A stretch of DNA of 12,549 bases from Victivallales bacterium (GTDB lineage: Bacteria; Verrucomicrobiota; Lentisphaeria; Victivallales; UBA1829). The stretch lies in the NCBI GenBank assembly GCA_016285335.1, contig JAEEQO010000072.1:1-12549 (forward strand), written 5' to 3'. The notes below the pieces were generated by a model that worked only from the letters and a program-made list of their open reading frames with translations, did not search any database and had not been told where the DNA came from. Made by a program: the position numbers and the translations under genes. Each line of letters begins with the position of its first letter. Position 1 is the stretch's first letter. Shown here one piece after another: positions 6,007 through 12,549 of this stretch.

Positions 6007-6080
6007 GCGGGCGTAGCAAAATGGTTATGCTCCAGCTTCCCAAGCTGGCTACGCCGGTTCGATTCCGGTCGCCCGCTCCA
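6007..6080 (+). tRNA. tRNA-Gly (anticodon CCC)
   Basis: A full cloverleaf can be drawn. The acceptor stem is GCGGGCG (6007-6013) with CGCCCGC (6070-6076), discriminator T and an encoded CCA at 6078-6080. The D stem is GCA/TGC; the anticodon stem is CCAGC/GCTGG with loop TTCCCAA, giving anticodon CCC at 6039-6041; the T arm is GCCGG-TTCGATT-CCGGT with one G-U pair. The sequence closely resembles E. coli tRNA-Gly(CCC) and reads GGG codons. It is the only clear plus-strand gene and faces the minus-strand lipoprotein gene. It may be read from the upstream small-RNA promoter or from a weak TTGAAT (5969-5974) - 18 bp - CACAAT (5993-5998) promoter. No hairpin terminator follows on the plus strand; the sequence is pyrimidine-rich. 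Confidence 0.97.
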
Positions 6081-6116
6081 TCCCTCTTTTCCCTGTCTGT
6101 TTTCTTTTCCCCCATG

Positions 6117-6153
6117 AAAAACGCCCGTTGAACGATTGTGTTCAGACGGGCGT
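6117..6153 (-). terminator. Rho-independent terminator after the small lipoprotein gene
   Basis: On the minus strand ACGCCCGT (complement of 6146-6153) pairs with ACGGGCGT (complement of 6121-6128). A bulged C and an inner TGAAC/GTTCA stem with a 6-base loop follow, and five T come directly after the stem (6117-6121). It lies about 30 bp after the stop of the gene at 6183-6764 and ends the arabinofuranosidase transcription unit. Confidence 0.85.
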
Positions 6154-6182
6154 CAAAGATGCGGGGGGATGACTGGAATTGT

Positions 6183-6764
6183 CTATTCCGCGTCGAAATC
6201 GCTTACCCAGTCGGTGCCGCGTTTGCTCGTGACAAAGGCGGGCTCCAGAGGGCATGTAAGGCGTTTCTGGTTCTGTTTCTCGCCGTCCGTGTAGGTGCAG
6301 ACGGGGTACTTCACTTTGTCCCACTGATCGGCGGCCGCAAGCGCGATGCCGCCCATCTGGAAAAATCCGTCCGCATAGCCTTCCTTGTGGTTGACGCGGT
6401 ATTCGAGCGGTTCCGGCGAACGGAAATACATGAAAATATCGTCCTCGCCCTCGAAGACGTATTCGCCTTCCGGGAGGTTGACCGTCCGTTTTTCCAGCGG
6501 ATTGTCTCCGAATTCAAACAGCATGGAATGGAGGACCGTGAGGCGGTGCGGCTTGCGCGGGGGATGGACGCCGGAACGCGGGATGGTCCCCGCGGAATCG
6601 ACGGAAGAACATGCCGCGCAGAACGCGCAGGATGCGACGCAGAGAGAGAGGATGACGGCGAATCTCCGGCAGGCGGCGGAAAGACTGGGTTTTCCGGCGT
6701 TGCCGGGGCAAATCCGGCGCATCAGAGAGAATACGCCGCGAATGATGTGACCAAGGAGATTCAT
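6183..6764 (-). CDS. Small lipoprotein of unknown function
   Basis: A 193-residue protein I do not recognise. A hydrophobic segment FAVILSLCVASC (35-46) after two arginines looks like a lipoprotein signal with a good lipobox VASC at Cys46; a second cysteine cluster ending at Cys52 is a less regular alternative. The rest is polar, with an acidic tract (GEYVFEGEDDIFMYF, about 100-114) and an aromatic end (TDWVSDFDAE). Start choice is uncertain: ATG 6764-6762 has no good ribosome site, and the in-frame ATG 6722-6720 (Met15) would give a more normal signal length. The gene begins 36 bp after the stop of the GH51 arabinofuranosidase gene and is followed by a terminator, so the two are probably one transcription unit. 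No domain assignment can be offered. Confidence 0.7.
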   Translation of the reverse strand: MNLLGHIIRGVFSLMRRICPGNAGKPSLSAACRRFAVILSLCVASCAFCAACSSVDSAGTIPRSGVHPPRKPHRLTVLHSMLFEFGDNPLEKRTVNLPEGEYVFEGEDDIFMYFRSPEPLEYRVNHKEGYADGFFQMGGIALAAADQWDKVKYPVCTYTDGEKQNQKRLTCPLEPAFVTSKRGTDWVSDFDAE

Positions 6765-6800
6765 GTCGGTCTGCCGGGGGTCGCTTGTGTGAGTTTACGG

Positions 6801-8318
6801 TTACTTGGAAGCCTTTTTCGCCGGAGCCTTCTTTACCGGGGCCTTCTTTGCCGGGGCCGCGGGCTTGAAGGTGAGCGTGGCGACGGAGCAGGCGGGGAGT
6901 TCGAAGAGGACCTTTCCTCCTTTGACGACGAGGTCAAGCTTGCGCGGCTTGACGGCGTTCGGTTTCTTGAACGTGTTGAGCGCGTGGATGTCGCCGTCGC
7001 CGAGGATCTCGCCGGAGACGGACGCGGCGTCGAATCCCCAGGTCTCGAGCTCGACCGGGAGCGCCTTGTCCGCGGAGATATTGGCGGCGCTGACGTGCAG
7101 AACGCCGTCCTTGACGGACGCGGTGTGGGTGACGGCCGGGAGCTTGCAGTTGTCGACCGGGGCGGCCTGCGCGAAGGTCTCGACGCGATCGGCGTCCTGG
7201 TGGACCTTGTAGAGGTCGAAGACGTGGCAGGTCGGAGTGACGAGCATCTTTTCGCCTTCGGTCAGGATCATTGCCTGAAGCACGTTCACGAGCTGGGCGA
7301 TGTTCGCCATGCGGACGCGGCGGTTGTGGCGGTGGAAGATGTTCAGGGAGATCGCGGCGACCATGGCGTCGCGCATGGTGTTCTGCTGGTGGAGGAAGCC
7401 CGGATTGGTGCCTTCCTCGACGTCGAACCAGGTGCCCCATTCGTCGACGAAGAGTCCGACGCGGCCTTCGGGATCGTATTTGTCCATGATGACGGACTGC
7501 TTGGCGATGATGCCTTCGATGGCGGCGGCCTTTTCGAGTGTGGTGTAGTATTCGGGCACGTCGAACTTGGTGGCGGAGCCCTTGTGTTCCCAAACGCCGG
7601 GCACGGTGTAGTAATGGAGCGTGACGGCGTCGAGCCACTGTCCGGCGCTCTTCATCAGGACCTCGGTCCACTCCATGTCGCCGCCGTTGGCGCCCGCCGC
7701 GATGCGGACGAGCTTGGTGTCGCCGTAGTCGCGGGCATAGGTGGTGTAGCGGCGGAACTGGTCGGCGTAGTATTCGGGCCGCATGTGGCCGTCGCCCCAC
7801 GGTTCGTTGCCGAAGCCCCAGAACTTGACGCCCCACGGTTCCTTGCGGCCGTTCTTGCGGCGGAGTTCGGTCATCGGGCCCTGGACCTTGGCGTTCAGGT
7901 ATTCGATCCACTGGGACATTTCCTGCACGGTGCCGCTGCTGACGTTGCCGTTGATGTACGGTTCCGCGCCGATGAGCTCGCAGAAACGCAGGAATTCATG
8001 CGTGCCGAAGGAATTGTCCTCGGTGACGCCGCCCCAGGTGTCGTTCACGATGCACGGGCGCTTGGAGCGCGGGCCGATGCCGTCGCGCCAGTGGTAGCAG
8101 TCGGCGAAGCAGCCGCCGGGCCAGCGGAGGTTCGGGATCCTGATCCTGCGGAGGACGTCGATCACGTCCTTGCGGACGCCGTCGATGTTCGGGATCTTCG
8201 ATTTTTCCCCGACGTACAGGCCGTCGTAGATGCAGTGCCCGAGATGTTCGGAGAACTGGCCGTAGACATGGCGGCTGATCCGCCCCTGGAGATTGCTTGC
8301 GTCGACGATGAGTTTCAC
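6801..8318 (-). CDS. GH51 alpha-L-arabinofuranosidase with Lys/Ala-rich tail
   Basis: A 505-residue glycoside hydrolase of family 51, which removes non-reducing alpha-L-arabinofuranosyl residues from arabinan or arabinoxylan oligosaccharides with retention of configuration. The (beta/alpha)8 barrel carries the acid/base Glu172 in GFGNEPWGDG and the nucleophile Glu293 in FVDEWG, very close to positions 175 and 294 of the Geobacillus enzyme. A C-terminal beta-sandwich follows from about residue 370. There is no signal peptide, so it is cytoplasmic and needs imported oligosaccharides; no transporter is visible here. The last 20 or so residues (484-505) are a basic tail of AKKAP-type repeats not found in typical GH51 enzymes. 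The start is GTG 8318-8316, with AAGGA eight bases upstream. The small lipoprotein gene follows after 36 bp. Confidence 0.93.
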   Translation of the reverse strand: MKLIVDASNLQGRISRHVYGQFSEHLGHCIYDGLYVGEKSKIPNIDGVRKDVIDVLRRIRIPNLRWPGGCFADCYHWRDGIGPRSKRPCIVNDTWGGVTEDNSFGTHEFLRFCELIGAEPYINGNVSSGTVQEMSQWIEYLNAKVQGPMTELRRKNGRKEPWGVKFWGFGNEPWGDGHMRPEYYADQFRRYTTYARDYGDTKLVRIAAGANGGDMEWTEVLMKSAGQWLDAVTLHYYTVPGVWEHKGSATKFDVPEYYTTLEKAAAIEGIIAKQSVIMDKYDPEGRVGLFVDEWGTWFDVEEGTNPGFLHQQNTMRDAMVAAISLNIFHRHNRRVRMANIAQLVNVLQAMILTEGEKMLVTPTCHVFDLYKVHQDADRVETFAQAAPVDNCKLPAVTHTASVKDGVLHVSAANISADKALPVELETWGFDAASVSGEILGDGDIHALNTFKKPNAVKPRKLDLVVKGGKVLFELPACSVATLTFKPAAPAKKAPVKKAPAKKASK

Positions 8319-8376
8319 GTTGGAATTCCTTTCGGTTCGTGTGTATTGATGTCAGGTGTTCATATTAAAACAGAAT

Positions 8377-8404
8377 AAGATACATCCATCCGCGGAAAAA
8401 TCAA
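8377..8404 (-). promoter_or_regulatory. Candidate promoter of the arabinofuranosidase gene
   Basis: Minus-strand TTGATT (complement of 8399-8404), 16 bp, TATCTT (complement of 8377-8382), about 60 bp upstream of the GTG start and downstream of the preceding operon's terminator. A short direct repeat (CGCGG followed by a TGAT/TGGAT-like run) flanks the -35 box and might be an operator; this is weak. Confidence 0.45.
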
Positions 8405-8437
8405 CCGCGAATCAGGTGAAAAACGACGGAACGGCAT

Positions 8438-8485
8438 AAAAAAACGCCCGGTTTCCCGCGGCGGACGACCGCGACGGACCGGGCG
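8438..8485 (-). terminator. Terminator of the glyS-lipoprotein operon
   Basis: On the minus strand CGCCCGGT and ACCGGGCG form a perfect 8-bp stem (8478-8485 with 8445-8452) enclosing a GC-rich 25-base loop that contains a further small GCGG/CCGC hairpin. Seven T follow immediately (8438-8444). It lies 19 bp after the stop of the lipoprotein gene at 8504-9634. On the plus strand five T follow after three bases, so it could work both ways. Confidence 0.85.
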
Positions 8486-8503
8486 GAGTTTTTCAGGATC
8501 GGA

Positions 8504-9634
8504 TCACCACTCGTCGCCGAGGTCGTCTTCCTCTTCTGCGGATTCTTCTTCTCCGGCGCCTTCGGAGGCGTCGATCTCGATCATTTCGTCTTCGGAGGCA
8601 TCCTGTTCGGCCGCCGCCGCTTCAGCTTCAGCCTTCGCCGCCGCTTCAGCTTCAGCCGCTTCGGCCGCCGCCTTCGCCGCCGCTTCGATCCGGTCGCTCT
8701 TCAGGATGACCTTGGCGTCTTCGCGGAAGTAGACGGAGTCGTCGCCGGCACGGCCGCGGATCACGCGGGGCAGGACGATGCCGTCCTGTTCGCGCCAGTC
8801 CATGATGTAGGAGATCAGGCTGTCGTCGTCGAGGACGATGTCGAGGCGGGAGATGGTCTTTTCCAGGTCGCTGACGTAGACCGCCATGGAGACGGCGGGC
8901 GAGCAGATGCTTTTCAGCTTCACGTCGTAGCATTTGCACCAGCGGTTGTCGATGCGGTATTCCTGCGGCTCGGTGATGACTTTCGGCTTGAGCTCGACGA
9001 AGTTCTTGTCGATCTTGTTGCCTTTTTCGTCGATGTTCGCTTCGTTTTCGATCTGGGCGATCCCGGGGTTTTCGCCCTGGGCGAGTTTCTCGAAGCAGCG
9101 GAGCGTCACGGATTCCGCGATGCGGTTGAAATCGGTGGCGAACGCATAGAGGATGTGAGCGTCGTAGGGGATGACGGGCGGAATGCCGTTCGTGAACGGC
9201 TCGAACGCAAAGGTCTCTTCCTTGCCGTTAAGCGTACGGGTGAGCGTGCGGGACTCGCGGTCGACGACCAGGTTCAGGGTCGAGTCGCCGGACCCGGAGA
9301 AATCCATGGAGAGCAGGCTGATCTGGTCTGCGGTCCTGATGAAGGAAAGGTTGCGGAATTCCTCCATTGCCTCTTTGGAGACGAAGACGGGTTTCCTCAC
9401 TTCCTCCTTCTCGTTGAACTCGTTCAGCCTGCGGTCGATATGCGAGTTGACCTGATTGTAGAAGTCGTAGTCGAAATCTTTCGCATCCTGGGCTTCGGCT
9501 TTTTCTCTGCTGGGGGCGGGCCTGCCGAAGAATTCCTCGGCTTCCTTTTCGGTCGTCGACTCGAAGTACTGGCAGGAGACTGTCATGAGGCCGGCGGCGA
9601 TTCCGGCCAGAAGGAGGATGGACTGAAGTTTCAT
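8504..9634 (-). CDS. Lipoprotein with acidic Ala/Glu-rich C-terminus
   Basis: A 376-residue exported protein of unknown function. Residues 1-21 are a signal peptide ending in LMTVSC, with Cys21 the probable lipidated residue. The central part (about 60-310) looks globular, with beta-rich segments such as LVVDRESRTLTRTL and a stretch WCKCYDVKL...VYVSDLEKTISRLDIV...DWREQDGIVLPRVIRG. This is reminiscent of LolA-like outer-membrane lipoprotein-sorting folds, an impression I cannot confirm. From about 313 to the end the chain is low complexity: Ala/Glu/Lys helix-forming repeats encoded by a 24-bp tandem repeat (8613-8657), then a very acidic end (about 349-376). ATG 9634-9632 has AGGA seven bases upstream. 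It begins 34 bp after the lipoprotein gene at 9669-10436, in the same operon, and is followed by a terminator. Confidence 0.8.
   Translation of the reverse strand: MKLQSILLLAGIAAGLMTVSCQYFESTTEKEAEEFFGRPAPSREKAEAQDAKDFDYDFYNQVNSHIDRRLNEFNEKEEVRKPVFVSKEAMEEFRNLSFIRTADQISLLSMDFSGSGDSTLNLVVDRESRTLTRTLNGKEETFAFEPFTNGIPPVIPYDAHILYAFATDFNRIAESVTLRCFEKLAQGENPGIAQIENEANIDEKGNKIDKNFVELKPKVITEPQEYRIDNRWCKCYDVKLKSICSPAVSMAVYVSDLEKTISRLDIVLDDDSLISYIMDWREQDGIVLPRVIRGRAGDDSVYFREDAKVILKSDRIEAAAKAAAEAAEAEAAAKAEAEAAAAEQDASEDEMIEIDASEGAGEEESAEEEDDLGDEW
8613..8657. repeat. 24-bp-period tandem repeat inside the lipoprotein gene
   Basis: A 21-bp unit, GCCGCCGCTTCAGCTTCAGC plus C, occurs perfectly at 8613-8633 and 8637-8657, a 24-bp period that keeps frame and encodes eight-residue Ala/Glu/Lys units. 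Degenerate copies continue to about 8690. Such repeats change copy number easily, so the low-complexity arm may vary between strains. Confidence 0.8.
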
Positions 9635-9668
9635 GGGAATATCCTGTTGTTGAAGCTGAAAAGCGTTG

Positions 9669-10436
9669 TTATCCGTTGGTATCGGGGAGCCGGAAAAGCT
9701 CGTCCGGGAGTTCGGGGTTGATCTTGACGTCGCGAATGGTGCACCAGACGACCACGCCGCCCTCTGTCGTGCTGACGATGCGGGACGGGTAGGTCACGCC
9801 GGATTCCGTTTTGTATTCCTGAAATCTGGTGGAAAAGTACGTGTCGGAATCGTCGGCCTTTTGGATATAGAAAGTGAGCCAGCGATCCGTTTCCGCGTCG
9901 GTTGCCACGATATATTCTCCCGACGGCACCGGCGGCAGTAGCGGCGACTTGGCGCCGGGAACATCAGCAAGGTCCAGAGTCCAAAAATAAACGGGACGGG
10001 ATGTGTTCGTATCTTCTCCGCGTGCGATGTCGAACGCGGATACGATGAACGAGGCGGGATTCAGAATAAGCCGGGAGTACAGTTCCGCCATTGCTTTGGC
10101 GGTATCCTTTGCAGGGACGGATTTTCCGTCCTCCGACTTGATCGCTTCCGCGCCGCTGATGACGACGGCGGCTTTCTTTTCCGCGCCTTTTTCGTCCTTC
10201 CAGACGTAGTCGCGGCGGATGCGGTTGTCGGATGCGAGCTTGACCTCGCAGGTAAAGGGCAGGGCGCCGTCCTGCGTGTATTCGGCAGTGTAGGAAACCG
10301 TGTTCAGCGGTTCGGGAGAACTGACCAGCGGGGCCCAGTGGGCAAATTCTTCTCCCGAGATCGGGGTGTGGCACGCGGACAGGACCATGCACAGGGCGGC
10401 GAAGCCCGCGAGCAGGATTTGTTTCGCGCCTTTCAT
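9669..10436 (-). CDS. Lipoprotein, possibly LolA-like
   Basis: A 255-residue lipoprotein with a clear signal peptide and lipobox LSAC; Cys22 is the probable lipidated residue. The mature part begins with a strand-rich region (NTVSYTAEYTQDGALPFTCE, then VKLASDNRIRRDYVWKD) and ends in TYPSRIVSTTEGGVVVWCTI, then RDVKINPELPDELFRLP. That pattern (a 'YP..I', then a 'dvkiNp.lpdelF.lP' ending) is typical of LolA-like or outer-membrane lipoprotein-sorting proteins, which bind lipid or acyl chains in a curved beta-sheet. Function beyond this is unknown. It lies 42 bp after the glycyl-tRNA synthetase stop and 34 bp before the next lipoprotein gene, so all three are probably transcribed together. ATG 10436-10434 is weakly supported by GGAG eleven bases upstream. 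Confidence 0.78.
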   Translation of the reverse strand: MKGAKQILLAGFAALCMVLSACHTPISGEEFAHWAPLVSSPEPLNTVSYTAEYTQDGALPFTCEVKLASDNRIRRDYVWKDEKGAEKKAAVVISGAEAIKSEDGKSVPAKDTAKAMAELYSRLILNPASFIVSAFDIARGEDTNTSRPVYFWTLDLADVPGAKSPLLPPVPSGEYIVATDAETDRWLTFYIQKADDSDTYFSTRFQEYKTESGVTYPSRIVSTTEGGVVVWCTIRDVKINPELPDELFRLPDTNG

Positions 10437-10478
10437 GGTCCTGTTGTCTCCGTTGTGGTTTTCCGTGTCAGATTATGC

Positions 10479-11810
10479 TCAGCCGAGGACCTTTTCGTCG
10501 AGGTAGGCACGCAGGTTGTCGATCGGAATGCGTTCCTGCGCCATCGAGTCGCGTTCGCGCACGGTCACGGCGTTGTCTTCGAGCGAATCGAAGTCGAACG
10601 TGACGCAGTACGGGGTGCCGATCTCGTCCTGGCGGCGGTAGCGCTTGCCGATGTTTCCGGTCACGTCGAGCTCGGTGCGGTAGCGGCCGAGGAACTTCGC
10701 CTGCAGGTCCTGCGCGTTCTGGTTGAGCTTCTTGGAGAGCGGGAGGAACGCGACCTGAACGGGGGCAATGGTGGCGGGGAAGTGGAGCACCACGCGGACG
10801 TCGTCCTCCATGCCTTCCTTCTGCGTCGGGGCGCGGTCTTCGTCGTAGGCGTTGCAGAGGATCGCGAGGACCATGCGGTCGAGGCCGACGGAGGTCTCGA
10901 CGACGGTCGGCAGATAGCGCGTATTGTTGGTCTGGTCGAGGTACTGGAGGTCCTGTTCGGAGAACTGCTGGTGCTGGGACATATCCCAGGTGCCGCGATG
11001 GTGGATGCCTTCGAGTTCGCCCCAGCCGAACGGGAATTCGTATTCGATGTCGACTGCCGCCTTGGCGTAGTGGGCGAGCTTGTCGTGCGGATGCAGATGG
11101 AGCTTTTCGACCGGGAACTTCAGCACGTTCAGGTAGAAGTTCCAGCGTTCCTGGCGCCAGTACTCGAACCATTCCATCGAGCCTTCGTCCGCGCAGAAGA
11201 ATTCCATTTCCATCTGCGAGAATTCGCGGGAGCGGAACGTGAACATGCGGGGCGTGATCTCGTTGCGGAACGCCTTGCCGACCTGGGCGATGCCGAAGGG
11301 CAGCTGCATGCGGGTGGCGATGCGAATGGAGTGGAAATCGAGGAAGATCGGCTGGCAGGTCTCGGCGCGGAGATACGCGATGTGCTCTTCGTCGAAGACG
11401 GGGCCGACGTAGGTCTTCATCATCAGGTTGAACTCGCGCGGCGGGGTCAGGTCCTTGGAGCCGCAGTTCGTGCAGGTGGTCGGATCGGGCATCTGGTCCA
11501 CGCGGAAGCGGGTCTTGCACTGCTTGCAGTCGCACATGATGTCGCCGAATCGGTCGACATGTCCGGAGGCCTTCCAGACTTTCGGATGGCAGATGATGGA
11601 GGAGTCAAGGCCGACGACGTTGTTGCGTTTTTCGACCATGTAGAGCCACCACTGGCGTTCCACCGCGCGTTTCAGGGCGATCCCGTAGGGGCCGTAATCC
11701 CAGAAACCGTTGAAGCCGCCGTAGATTTCGGAGCTCTGAAATACGAAGCCGCGCCGTTTGCACAGGCTGACGATCTTTTCCATACAGGTATCAATCGGTT
11801 GTTCCGACAT
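10479..11810 (-). CDS. glyS: Glycyl-tRNA synthetase, single-chain homodimeric type
   Basis: A 443-residue class II glycyl-tRNA synthetase of the alpha2 type (often called glyS or glyQS), which charges tRNA-Gly with glycine in the cytoplasm. EIYGGFNGFWDYGPYG (28-43) is the family signature near motif 1. Paired cysteines (Cys93/95/98 and Cys113/116) form a zinc-ribbon-like insertion; motif 2 is FRNEITPR...REFSQMEMEFF (181-205); motif 3 is ETSVGLDR (305-312). The anticodon-binding domain starts near residue 340 (IAPVQVAFLPL). This form is found in eukaryotes, archaea and some bacteria, and is distinct from the alpha2beta2 GlyQ/GlyS enzyme of E. coli. ATG 11810-11808 has only a weak ribosome site. 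Two lipoprotein genes follow closely. The window also encodes one of its substrates, tRNA-Gly(CCC). Confidence 0.96.
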   Translation of the reverse strand: MSEQPIDTCMEKIVSLCKRRGFVFQSSEIYGGFNGFWDYGPYGIALKRAVERQWWLYMVEKRNNVVGLDSSIICHPKVWKASGHVDRFGDIMCDCKQCKTRFRVDQMPDPTTCTNCGSKDLTPPREFNLMMKTYVGPVFDEEHIAYLRAETCQPIFLDFHSIRIATRMQLPFGIAQVGKAFRNEITPRMFTFRSREFSQMEMEFFCADEGSMEWFEYWRQERWNFYLNVLKFPVEKLHLHPHDKLAHYAKAAVDIEYEFPFGWGELEGIHHRGTWDMSQHQQFSEQDLQYLDQTNNTRYLPTVVETSVGLDRMVLAILCNAYDEDRAPTQKEGMEDDVRVVLHFPATIAPVQVAFLPLSKKLNQNAQDLQAKFLGRYRTELDVTGNIGKRYRRQDEIGTPYCVTFDFDSLEDNAVTVRERDSMAQERIPIDNLRAYLDEKVLG

Positions 11811-11864
11811 TTTTTCCGTTCTCTTTCAATTCAATTTGGGGTTGAAAACAAAAATGCTTCACAC

Positions 11865-11892
11865 AATATAGCCCGCCTTGCTGAAAAAGCAA
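11865..11892 (-). promoter_or_regulatory. Candidate promoter of the glyS operon
   Basis: Minus-strand TTGCTT (complement of 11887-11892), 16 bp, TATATT (complement of 11865-11870), downstream of the pbpC terminator. It leaves a leader of about 50 bases before the glyS ATG. I saw no T-box element in this leader, which is too short for one. Confidence 0.5.
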
Positions 11893-11911
11893 AAGGTTTT
11901 TTTATCTTTTT

Positions 11912-11936
11912 AATAAAAAAAGCCTGAAAAGGGCTT
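11912..11936 (-). terminator. Terminator of pbpC, probably bidirectional
   Basis: On the minus strand AAGCC and GGCTT (11932-11936 with 11920-11924) enclose a 7-base loop and run straight into seven T in total. The TAA stop of pbpC (11937-11935) overlaps the first arm. On the plus strand a six-T run also follows the stem (11938-11943). Confidence 0.7.
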
Positions 11937-12549
11937 ATTTTTTCTGCACGACCGTGAAAACGACCGTGTCAAGCGCGGAATCGGACGTGCGGACGGCATC
12001 CACGCGGTGCGTCCCCGGGACGAAGGACTGCTTTTCGTTCGATTCGCCGAGGAACACGCCGTCGACGAACCACTGGACCCCCGGCCCGGCATTCAGGTCC
12101 AGCCGGACCGAAACGCCGTCCTCCGCGACGTACACGGACGGCATGGGCGAGATGATGCGGAATGCTTTTTCCGCAGCCGCGCCGGACGAACACGATTTGC
12201 AGACGGCAAGCGGGATGCCGGCGGGCTTCAGGGATTCCTCCGTGTCCTTGCAGTCGGGCGATGCGGCCATGCCGCTTGCCGCGCAGAGTTCGACGGCTTC
12301 CAGCGCGTCCTCCCGCGGCCAGACGCTGCGGAACTCCGTGAAATCGTATTTCGAGGCGGCGACGGAGAGGATCTCCCCGGCGGCGGGCGCGGCCGAAGTG
12401 CCGCCGACCAGGGCTTCCGAGGGGGCGCCGTCCTTGTTGCCGAACCAGACGCCGACCGTGAGCGTTTCCGTGCAGGCGAAACACCATGCGTCGCGGAGTC
12501 CGTTGCTGGTCCCGGTCTTCCATGCGGCGGTCCCTTCGAATCCGGCGAG
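11935..12549 (-). CDS. pbpC: Penicillin-binding protein 1C, C-terminal part
   Basis: Partial gene entering from the right edge; 204 codons are visible in one frame without interruption. Near the edge it reads GFEGTAAWKTGTSNGLRDAW, then CFACTETLTVGVWFGNKDGA. This contains the KTGT(S) box of penicillin-binding transpeptidases in a context (WKTGTS.G.RDAW...VGVWFGN) characteristic of PBP1C, a bifunctional periplasmic peptidoglycan glycosyltransferase/transpeptidase. A cysteine-bearing segment follows (LCAASGMAASPDCKD...AVCKSC), as in other PBP1C proteins. A final beta domain of about 85 residues (VYVAEDGVSVRLDLNAGPGV, then QWFVDGVFLG) matches the BiPBP_C domain (PF06832) expected at the C-terminus. 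The glycosyltransferase domain and the active serine lie outside the window. The TAA stop sits in the terminator stem. Confidence 0.9.
   Translation of the reverse strand, partial: LAGFEGTAAWKTGTSNGLRDAWCFACTETLTVGVWFGNKDGAPSEALVGGTSAAPAAGEILSVAASKYDFTEFRSVWPREDALEAVELCAASGMAASPDCKDTEESLKPAGIPLAVCKSCSSGAAAEKAFRIISPMPSVYVAEDGVSVRLDLNAGPGVQWFVDGVFLGESNEKQSFVPGTHRVDAVRTSDSALDTVVFTVVQKK

Noticed and set aside
6007..6080. tRNA-Gly as an integration site for a mobile element
   Set aside because: No integrase gene and no repeated tRNA 3' end were seen in the window.
5918..6115. Minus-strand 65-codon open frame across the tRNA
   Set aside because: It is the antisense of tRNA-Gly, a well-known source of false small proteins (a GDRNRTG-like sequence).
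6138..8378. Plus-strand open frame of 746 codons opposite the arabinofuranosidase
   Set aside because: Antisense shadow of the GH51 gene and its neighbour; no recognisable domain, and no ribosome site was noted.
11969..12523. Arg-rich 184-codon minus-strand frame near the right edge
   Set aside because: Out-of-frame shadow of pbpC; the neighbouring frame holds the KTGTS box and the BiPBP_C-like domain and stays open to the edge.

Overview
The window is a stretch of GC-rich bacterial chromosome (coding parts roughly 60% G+C, intergenic parts clearly AT-richer). Nearly every gene is on the minus strand; only a tRNA and a candidate small RNA are on the plus strand. Several lipoproteins with signal peptides indicate a diderm. 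The single-subunit glycyl-tRNA synthetase, the PBP1C, the intracellular GH51 arabinofuranosidase and a lipoprotein with repeats of the LA_2272 type would fit a Lentisphaerota (Victivallis-like) or related PVC-group gut bacterium. That placement is inference from gene content, not a database match.

Right to left, in the direction of minus-strand transcription: (1) the C-terminal part of a PBP1C-type peptidoglycan synthase (11935-12549), ending in a terminator. (2) A glycyl-tRNA synthetase gene with its own promoter, followed after 42 and 34 bp by two lipoprotein genes (9669-10436, 8504-9634), closed by a strong terminator at 8438-8485. (3) A GH51 alpha-L-arabinofuranosidase with an odd lysine/alanine-rich tail, followed 36 bp later by a small unrecognised lipoprotein and a terminator at 6117-6153. 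(4) A plus-strand stretch with a candidate 6S-like structured RNA (about 5822-5989) and tRNA-Gly(CCC) (6007-6080). (5) gyrA with a good promoter, overlapping folP (dihydropteroate synthase) by 14 bp. (6) A RelB/DinJ-type antitoxin and PIN-domain toxin pair, followed with very short gaps by a repeat lipoprotein and a membrane-anchored Sel1/TPR-like protein that runs off the left edge.

Most genes are housekeeping: DNA topology, folate, translation, cell wall. The least explained parts are the rod-shaped RNA between gyrA and the tRNA, the acidic insertion inside the GyrA pinwheel, the Z-DNA-prone tract touching the gyrA promoter, the basic tail on the arabinofuranosidase, and the toxin-antitoxin pair at the head of an envelope-protein gene cluster. 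I saw no CRISPR array, transposase, phage gene or obvious new defence system.
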